A stretch of DNA of 64,000 nucleotides from Helianthus annuus. Lineage: Eukaryota; Streptophyta; Magnoliopsida; Asterales; Asteraceae. Below the pieces are notes generated by a model, which was not told the DNA's origin, did not search any database, and was given only the letters and a program-made list of their open reading frames with translations. The stretch lies in contig NC_035448.2 in the NCBI RefSeq assembly GCF_002127325.2, positions 115,117,151-115,181,150 on the forward strand. Direction: 5' to 3'. The position numbers and the translations under genes are program-made. Below are positions 57,060 to 64,000 of the stretch, one piece after another (within the stretch, counting starts at the first letter, position 1; each line of letters opens with the position of its first letter).

Positions 57060-57575
57060 ATGTCCGAGCAAACAGCCAAATTTGCCCAGCAAATAGGAGA
57101 AGTAATTCTGAAATCTGTGGATCTAGGCATTGCCATGTCTCGTCTCAAAAATGGAGCCACTCAAGAGTCACCGAAGGAAGCAGAAGTCAGGCCTGCACCA
57201 AAATCAAGAAAGCGTAAGGCTTCAGAGAAATCCGCAGCAGTTACACCTAATCAAGCGGGACCTAGCCAAGTAATGACGCCACCAGCTAGGAAGCCGTACT
57301 TGGGAGCTGCCCCATGGTGCAAGCGATGCAACCAGCATCATTTAAACCTCATACTCTGCTCCAAATGTACCTTCTGTGGATGGTGGGGACATTTAATTAT
57401 CATATGCCGCTTTGTCATCCAAAACAAAGCTGCTATAAACCTTGCTGCTACCCAACGCCAAGTCAACCCTACTCAAGCTCGTTTTCCGTCTGGTACTTGC
57501 TACAATTGTGGTGAGACGAGCCATTTCAGGAACAAATGCCCGAAGATTGTCAATGCAAATCCAACCCTTGGATGA
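57060..57575 (+). CDS. R9 gag remnant: nucleocapsid without capsid
   Basis: 171 codons from ATG (MSEQTAKFAQQIGEVIL) to TGA. A short helical N-terminus and a basic stretch (KSRKRKASEKS) lead to PPARKPYLG, a CXXC-XX-HH module, a CCHC knuckle (CTFCGWWGHLIIIC) and a second knuckle (CYNCGETSHFRNKC). The capsid domain seen in R2 and R3 between N-terminus and knuckles is missing. The open frame is intact, so a small RNA-binding protein could be made. Whether that is an adaptation or an accident of deletion cannot be told. Confidence 0.65.
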   Translation: MSEQTAKFAQQIGEVILKSVDLGIAMSRLKNGATQESPKEAEVRPAPKSRKRKASEKSAAVTPNQAGPSQVMTPPARKPYLGAAPWCKRCNQHHLNLILCSKCTFCGWWGHLIIICRFVIQNKAAINLAATQRQVNPTQARFPSGTCYNCGETSHFRNKCPKIVNANPTLG

Positions 57576-57984
57576 GCATTTGGCCGAGCAAAAGATGTTC
57601 CTATCTTATGTCGTTGTTCCTTTTGTTTTCTTGTATTGTGAAACAATCTGTTTTGTTCATAAATAAAAGTCGTTGTTCGCAATTCTGATATACAAATGTG
57701 GTTACATGTGTATATGGCATTTCCCTATGATACCTAGATCAAGGAACTATGCTCTTTGCAAACTACTCTTGTGATTCTCCCTTTCAAGTGATCGCTCATG
57801 ATTTCCTCAAAAAAATTTTAAGTACTCGTTTCATTCTAGGAGACGAAGTACAAGAAATAAAGCGAAATTGTGAGTAATCGTGCTTTTTGCACATCTGTGT
57901 CCTTGAATCCTTGGTTAAGGGTATTTTCAAATCTCATACCCATTACGTTCTGATTTTTCAACATGCATAACATAAGTTTTCAAA

Positions 57985-58220
57985 ACAACCTTCATGATTT
58001 CAAAAACATTGTCTATATTTTCAAAAACAACCCCCATGATTTCAAAAACATTGTCTATATTTTCAAAAACAACCCCCATGATTTCAAAAACATTGTCTAT
58101 ATTTTCAAAAACAACCCCCATGATTTCAAAAACATTATCTATATTTTCAAAAACAACCTCCATGATTTCAAAAACATTGTCTATATTTTCAAAAACAACC
58201 TTCATGATTTCAAAATGTTT
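57985..58220 (+). repeat. 42-bp minisatellite in R9
   Basis: About five and a half copies of a 42-bp unit built from ATGATTTCAAAAACATTGTC and TATTTTCAAAAACAACCCCC. The period is a multiple of three, so several frames stay open on both strands; these are not genes. A+T-rich CATGATTTCAAAA decay continues to about 58460. Confidence 0.9.
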
Positions 58221-58460
58221 CATATAGTTTGATAACAATATTAATACAGTATAATTACTTATATCAAGTGCATGATTTCAAAAGCATCATTCATGTTTTC
58301 AAAAACCTTATATTTTCAAAATTCATCTCGCATGATTTTAAAACATTTTTTTTAAATATACCTACCTAATACACCTACTTTACGATTTCAAAAGTATTAT
58401 ATTTAAGGTTTCAAAAACATTGAACACATTTTTTTTTAAAGAACCCCATGCATAATTTTC

Positions 58461-59434
58461 AAAGTATTTTCCTCATACATTGACTTAACCTTCAAATTCC
58501 GCGTCATATGTTGCCTTGGCATATCTAGCATCTGAACTTCATAAGCATTTTATATCTCATGTTTTGACTTAAGCACATCCAGTGCAAGGTTTCAAAACAT
58601 CTTCAACTTCAAAAATCCAAGTGGGATCTTTTTATCTTCACAATTAAACCCTGGTGGATAATTATCATTCAAATCAGAGTTCTTAATTGGATTCCTTGTA
58701 TACCTTAATTCGAACATTTCGTTTCCTTGCAATCGAAATCGAATTTCCTCTTTAAGATCTATCTATATTCATAGTTAGATTTTTGATAATGTTTAAAGCA
58801 CCAATCAAAATACACTGATTAGATACCTGGTGTGCTTTAATTACATGTGCTCAGTTAGCAGAACAAATTAACAAAATGATGACAAATTTAAAACCAATTT
58901 AAACAATTATGTGATTATGTGTTTATGCACCTTGTGTTTTCTTTTATGAATTTTGTGTTTTTGTATACTCTGGATATTCGTTATCCAAATCCTCGTAGAA
59001 CCTTTCATATCTTCATATGAGGGATTCGTAGTAGGATATTCAAAAAGGTACTACCTCAAATCCTTATTGGGCTTCTACGTGATAGTCAAGACCCTTGGAT
59101 TATATAGTGCCATTCCATCATTCAAAGGAGACCCTTTGAGTGGTCTAGTCAAAGGATTGATTTAGAATCCGTCTGAGAATGACATGTGATGATATAAGCT
59201 GAAAAGACTCCTTGGCGGTCTGGAGATCATTTATTGACTCAATTAAAAAGGACCCCAGTATGGTCTAGTCACAATCATCACAGGCTCGTTCATTGTTTTC
59301 CTCCCCTACACATTATAAGATGCACTACGTGACTATGCAAGGAATTACGTAATTAAGGATGCATACATAATTACGAAGTTCAGTGCACGGAAACCATGGT
59401 AAGACTTATTATGTGTAAGAACCAATAGTGGCAA
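58461..59434 (+). other. R9 3' non-coding region
   Basis: There is no credible ORF, only small frames. The stretch near 59330-59430 is related to R3 at 25570-25680 (GTGCACGG, AAACCATGGTAAG). Confidence 0.45.
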
Positions 59435-59545
59435 CCGTAACAAAATGTGAACAATGTAATAGAGGTACGGTGGACGCACCAATAACGCTTTATATACTTG
59501 TATATAAGTGACCCTCTCACATTGCAAGCATGATGTTATTTAAAG
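59435..59545 (+). ncRNA. Candidate structured element, R9 internal copy
   Basis: Arms CAATGTAATAGAGG and CCTCTCACATTG pair imperfectly, with an outer TAACA/TGTTA pair and the loop word GGTGGACGCACC...GTATATAAGTG. It is the most divergent of the five copies, yet keeps the stem. Confidence 0.55.
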
Positions 59546-59627
59546 TTACTAGAAGTTCAGGACTCTAACCAGTGTTGTTCGATCTTTTCAACTTCATGTT
59601 TCAAGCTCTCACAAGTTTCCTCTAAAT

Positions 59628-59663
59628 AAATTTCGGGACGAAATTTCCTGAAGTAGGGGAGAC
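59628..59663 (+). promoter_or_regulatory. R9 hairpin and polypurine tract
   Basis: AAATTTCG-GGA-CGAAATTT (59628-59646) is followed by CTGAAGTAGGGGAGAC, directly before the 3' LTR. R3 and R10 have the same arrangement. Confidence 0.75.
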
Positions 59664-62600
59664 TGTGACACCTGTGTCACTTCAGCCATCAAACAAATAC
59701 CAAACCAATGAAATATTGTATTTCATACTTGGGATTTGTATAAACATGCGTATCATTTGCACATATCAACTCTTGTTCGATTTCGGGCTTTAGATCGCTT
59801 TCTGGAGGGTTATAAGCGCACTGATGCGTAAATATAACCAGTTTAATGCAACAAACACTCTAGAATAGTGACATAGGCTTAACATACCTTAAATAACCTT
59901 TACATAACTTAGAAATAAGTTTTGGAAGGTTCGGTATGCCGAAATCAAGTTTATTCGCTTATAGGGACTAAATTCGACAAACTGCGCAAGTATGCCAATT
60001 TGAACTGTAACGAACCTTCTGGAACTTGACCATAAGTTAAAAATACCCTAAATATCCTTTACATAGCTTAGAAATAGGCTCTCAGGTATTCGGTGTGCTA
60101 AAATAAACTTTTTGGTCATTGAGGGACTAAAAGCGTCAAAAAGTGCATAAGTTTGCATTTTCGCGCATAACTTACGTTCCGAATACATTCGGACATCCAA
60201 AAATTTATGCAAGCATTGAAGTATTTTATTTTAGTGTTTGGCATGAGAAAAATCCATTCGTCGCGCAATTTGGATCGTTTTTCGCGCTTATGCGCATTCC
60301 GTCGTAATTAAGCAAACATCGCGATCGTACGGCCAAACGAACCGACATCTGGAATATTTTTGAGCATGTTTCAAGTTCCCCACACTTTAACTTCATCTTA
60401 GAGCCTTGAAATGAGGTTAACGGGGCTTAAACGTGCCAAAAATGGGCCAAAATACATGTTTCTGAAGTGCAGGGACTAAAACTGCAATTTCTGAACTGTG
60501 ACCCTCAGGCGGGGCGCGTAAGATCCCATGTATTTCTTACGCGGGCCGCGTGGCCTCTCCAGATGTGCAAAATCATTTTAACAGCTGTTAACAGCTGTTA
60601 TGCACTCCAAACCCAATTTCAAATGGTACTTTCAATCCATGGGCTGAATCTAGGGGTGCCCAAGGTTTCCCAAAACAATGGGCCCATGTGTACGGCCGAG
60701 ATCGAAGCATGTTTCGTGATGAACGATCCTAACGGTTGTGCCATGCCTATATAAACCCAACCCATTTCATTCATTCCTCACTTGAATTCTGAGATTTTCT
60801 CTAAGTTGGAGTGGTTATCACTTCATACCTGAGAAATACTTGGAATTCAATCTTGCGGGGACCTTCTGTAAGTACTTTCGCGTTTTTCATTCATTTTAGC
60901 GTTAAAGTCAAACTGCGTTTGACTTTCTGCATTGACCAGTTTATGGTCAACGTGAAGTTCGTTTGAACTTCATAACGTGAGCGTAATCACGATGGTTATA
61001 GTCCCTCGTGACTATACCCACTGATTACCACGTTATCTAGGCTCAGTGACGAGTCGTAGTTTCGGCCAAAATGCGTTTCCTCATGTATTTTGTAACCAAA
61101 CTACTCTAGGGTATCAAAACCGTTTATTTTGATACCAAACCTATTTTCTAACTTTACTAAACATGTTCTAGCATGTTTAGCTCATCGCTTTTAGATTTGT
61201 GCTTGTTTAGGGTCGTAAAGGTAAGCGATCTAATCAATCGCTTATACTTTTGAACCCGACCCATTTGGTCGATCATTAGGATCCGACCAAACACCTTAGG
61301 TGACCATAGTTGTATAGGGAATAACCTTCCGAGGGTATACCTTATGGTCACGTCGTTTAAGTAGTTGTATGATAAGTAGTTCTTATGCCTTATGTAAATT
61401 ACCAAAATGCCCTTTTTGCGCTAAAATTCATTTTTAGCCTATGTAACATAACTTTTGACATATAAACTGTTTTGGCAACAATATTAAACATATTAAGGCA
61501 TATCTTGCTTGTCATAGGACTAGTTAGGCATTCCGAACGCGTTTTACGCGAACGACGCGTTAAAGTAGCATAAGCTACCTAAACGGGTCGTAATGGGTCG
61601 TAAGCACTTAGGTTAGGTTTCATTTTAGTATGTGGGCTTTGTTTAACCATATCATATGAGTTCCAATACTCATTTGGTTTACGAAACCTCATACTATCCA
61701 ATCCCCCGATTTAGGTCCGGTTATTTATGTAGTTATCTATATAGGGTGCCGTTTGATTCCGTGATCCCTCTAGCTTTGCTTGGTTGTTGTTCAAGACTTC
61801 TAAGCACCCTCAATTGAGTACATAGTACCCCTCTTTTACTGTTTTTCAAACATTTTGGGATGAAACACATGTGCCTACTTGTTACTTTCATGCTTTCCAT
61901 GTTTTCATATCATATGCTTGTTATGTTCAATAGTACACATATAGTACATGCTTTCATTGTGTTTTTGCTTTGTATGTCCATTGTGTGCATACTTAGTACA
62001 TTGTTTTACATGACATTTTCATGCTGTGTATGTTCATCATACTTGGTGCATTTGTTTTTCATCACATGCTTACATTTTGGGTATGACATTTGGGTTGTTT
62101 AAGTGGGACCATATACATTCATTAACTTTGATCACGCCACTCGTTAGTAGGTAATGGTACCATAGGAATTGACAACTCCCGTTCCTGACATCCTGGGTAT
62201 GTTTGGATGGAAGGAATGACCGAATTCGATTTAAACATAACACAGATAAACCTTTAATTTGTTTAAAGGTTTATCACCACAGTCGCAAGGCTTGAATGTA
62301 TGCATTTTTACAATACCATATAAATGTTTGTATTCAGTATAGCATGCATTTCCACAAAACATAACATTGATTTAGACCATGTTTTACTCAATACATTGTT
62401 TTGTGCATTTTTTACCTATGGTTTAGTTGATACATATATCACTTGCCATACATGACATTTTATTTACACATTACATGATTGACATTTGACATAGACATTT
62501 TGATATTGACATATACATTTCATAAACATTTAGACATGGTTTTCACAAAAAACATTTGACGAATGCTTTAGACATGGGCAATTTACATTGGTGGTTTGTT

Positions 62601-63269
62601 TGGGTAAGTGATTTGAGTAACGAGACGTGTGTAATGTGATACAAGCATGGTGGATACGCCGCTGGTACTTCCTATATATAAGTGCTTGTATTATATTACA
62701 TGTCGTAGCGTTATTTAAATCATTCAATTTGGATTTATACATTTTATACAAATGACATATTTTTCACAAGACATTGTTTTACAAAACTGTTTGTTATATA
62801 CAAACTCATTTTACTTGGTTATTCATTTAACCTTACATTACTTTTTTACATATCATCTACTTTATCATCGCTTTTCAAATGATTTATAAAACAAAACATT
62901 TTACAAGGATCATGACTGGCTTTTGTTAAAACAACTTTTTTTCTAAACTTATAAGTCATGAATTCTAAATCAATAAAACCTATGTACTCGCCGGCATTTT
63001 TATGCTGACGTACCTATTTTCACATGTGTTTCAGGAGATGATGCATAGGATTGATCAAGATACACATAGGCGAACTTGGGCCTTAGTGACAATAAAAGAT
63101 GCAAGACTAGTTAATTTTGTTATACTTCTTTGTTTGTTGAGACATTGTAACTCTTTTTATCAATAAAACAACATTTCAATTTTCCATGTGTTATGAAACA
63201 ATGATTCTGTTACAACACTCCCCGACGTCTCCGCCACGTTTTGTTGTTTTACGTGGTCGGGGTGTGACA
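59664..63269 (+). repeat. R9 3' LTR (3,606 bp)
   Basis: From TGTGACACC to GGTGTGACA. TATA box TATATAAA at 60748-60755, with the GC-rich dyad upstream (60508-60555). It contains the stem-loop at 62620-62715 and no internal insertion, so it shows the original state of the R9 LTR around the R10 site (TTGTTAAAACAAC near 62923). Confidence 0.9.
62620..62715 (+). ncRNA. Candidate structured element, R9 3' LTR copy
   Basis: Same as 46093-46205 with a few changes, for example TATTACATGTCG for TATTACGTGTCG. Confidence 0.65.
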
Positions 63270-63474
63270 AGGCGGAATCACGAAAAATGCAGGTTTTAGA
63301 TTGAATTTAAAGCTGAAATTTTTAAGGCTTTGTTAATACATGTTTCCGAACACACTGTGAAAAATTTAGCAAATTTTAACCGTGAAAAGATGTAAAATTT
63401 GTAAAAGAAGGTGTAGAAGTCAGAAATCACAGTTGAATTGGTTTGAACTCTTCCTCCTGAGCTCTGATACCACT
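63270..63474 (-). promoter_or_regulatory. R8 leader start with primer binding site (63459-63472)
   Basis: Minus-strand TGGTATCAGAGCTC lies two bases inside the 5' LTR. The next ~190 bases resemble the same part of R4 (GAAGGTGTAGAAG; AATTTTAACCGTG) and of R7. Confidence 0.8.
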
Positions 63475-63854
63475 TGTAGGATCGATTTGTGACCCAACCG
63501 AGTCGTTCAGAAGAGTTCTTAGACTATACGAAAGGCGAAAACAGATGTATAGACTCGAAACAGCTTGAATATCACTTTAACCTTCTTGTATATTGAATTG
63601 ACAGAGTTTACAGTTACAAGAAATACCGGCAGCACTTCGGTACAATATCCTGATTCCCCACCAAATGAAATGATCACTAGCCTATTTTTAGAGATTCTGA
63701 TTTCCCATGAAAGTGCAATGTTCATTTCGTGGGAAATCAACATTTCGTGGGAAATCAACTCTAAAACTCTATTTTCCTGAACTACGTGACTCGATCTAAC
63801 ATATCTAGTGTAAGACATGATACAAGACGAAGTCGACAGATGTATGCACTAACA
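63475..63854 (-). repeat. R8 5' LTR
   Basis: 380 bp, matching 38265-38662 except for one fewer 18-bp ATTTCGTGGGAAATC unit and scattered substitutions. TCATA follows. Confidence 0.9.
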
Positions 63855-64000
63855 TCATACAAGTGGTTGATAAAACAAAATGATGAAGTAATCCCCAACC
63901 TACAGGTGGTAAAATCAACAAAACTTATTTTCTGGAAAAACCATTTTGATTAAAACAAACTTAAGTGTTTTGAAATCATAATGGGAAAATAGTTTGTTGT
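63855..64000 (+). other. R7 continuation to the right of R8
   Basis: Starts with the second TCATA, then ACAAGTGGTTG and CTACAGGTGGT (the R7 repeat word). The sequence AACAAACTTAAGTGTTTTGAAATC and the end at GGGAAAATAGTTTGTTGT match the R4 and R8 counterparts just before an internal polypurine tract. Confidence 0.75.

Larger units (their letters stand above)
43739..63269 (+). mobile_element. R9: Gypsy gag-remnant element, 5'-truncated, host of R10
   Basis: The 3' LTR is full (59664-63269, 3,606 bp). The 5' LTR (43739-46409 plus 56122-56458) lacks the first 600 bp present in the 3' LTR. Internal sequence (56459-59663) has a primer site, the leader block, a capsid-less gag, a minisatellite, a stem-loop and a polypurine tract. 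No target duplication can be found, because the left end is deleted. LTRs and leader are related to R3. Confidence 0.85.
38265..63854 (-). mobile_element. R8: gag-only LTR retrotransposon, host of R9
   Basis: LTRs at 63475-63854 (5') and 38265-38662 (3'), perfect duplication TCATA (38260-38264 and 63855-63859). On the minus strand: primer site 63459-63472, leader (63270-63458, then 42745-43738 beyond R9), shortened gag (40584-42744), conserved module (about 38990-40583) and polypurine tracts. Its gag is closest to R7, into which it inserted. Confidence 0.9.
33354..64000 (+). mobile_element. R7: gag-only LTR retrotransposon, host of R8; 3' end outside window
   Basis: 5' LTR (33354-33817), primer site, leader array, decayed gag (34343-38025), the beginning of the conserved 3' region (38026-38264), insertion R8, then continuation at 63855-64000. 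The continuation parallels R8 sequence near 40200-40330 and R4 near 21960-22030, up to the words just before their internal polypurine tract. The 3' LTR must lie to the right. No pol domain is seen. Confidence 0.85.

Noticed and set aside
57927..58238. 103-codon minus-strand frame with a perfect 14-residue repeat
   Set aside because: It is the 42-bp minisatellite read in frame; all nearby frames on both strands are open for the same reason.
1..64000. Host protein-coding gene, rRNA or tRNA anywhere in the window
   Set aside because: Every long frame was assigned to gag or gag-pol or is antisense to one; no cloverleaf or rRNA signature was noticed by eye. A tRNA or Rfam scan would settle this.

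Overview
This window looks like repeat-dense nuclear DNA from a flowering plant. The evidence is a pile of plant-type LTR retrotransposons primed by initiator tRNA-Met, a Stowaway MITE starting CTCCCTCCGTCC, and a CACTA-type end. The gag style resembles that of asterids, probably Asteraceae, but that last step is a guess. I see no host protein gene, rRNA or tRNA. All coding sequence belongs to transposons, and only one ORF (about 1,500 codons, 7427-11941, minus) is a near-complete gag-pol.

Layout, with elements named R1-R10 from left to right. R1 (1-5350, +) is the 3' part of a gag-only LTR element. 5578-6770 is a degenerate ~59-bp tandem repeat holding a MITE (5934-6246). R2 (6771-15156, -) is a young Ty3/Gypsy element with target duplication TGATG whose 3' end was deleted. 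15157-17024 holds AT-rich DNA, a Stowaway MITE (15964-16219) and a CACTA-like end. R3 (17025-31923, +) is a gag-only Gypsy element. It is split by R4 (19746-25526, -, gag-only) and by R5 (26639-30183, -, small Copia-like, duplication TTAGA).

The right half is a Russian doll. R6 (LTR piece from 31924) holds R7 (33354 to beyond the window, +, gag-only). R7 holds R8 (38265-63854, -, duplication TCATA). R8 holds R9 (43739-63269, +, Gypsy). R9 holds R10 (46410-56116, +, duplication TAAAA), a LARD-like element with 3.3-3.5-kb LTRs and a non-coding interior.

How the parts work together: nearly all elements lack pol, so they must be mobilised in trans. What the gag-only Copia-like set (R1, R4, R7, R8, with R5 as a reduced relative) keeps is a long coiled-coil gag with CCHC knuckles, LTRs, a tRNA-Met primer site, several polypurine tracts and a long conserved non-coding 3' module. 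Three of them (R1, R4, R7) also carry an untranslated leader filled with 10-20 copies of a short element-specific word. In R4 and R7 the same word builds the hairpin upstream of the LTR TATA box. The Gypsy set (R3, R9) shares a covarying stem-loop found both in the LTR and near the polypurine tract. These cis-acting designs are the most promising undescribed features here.
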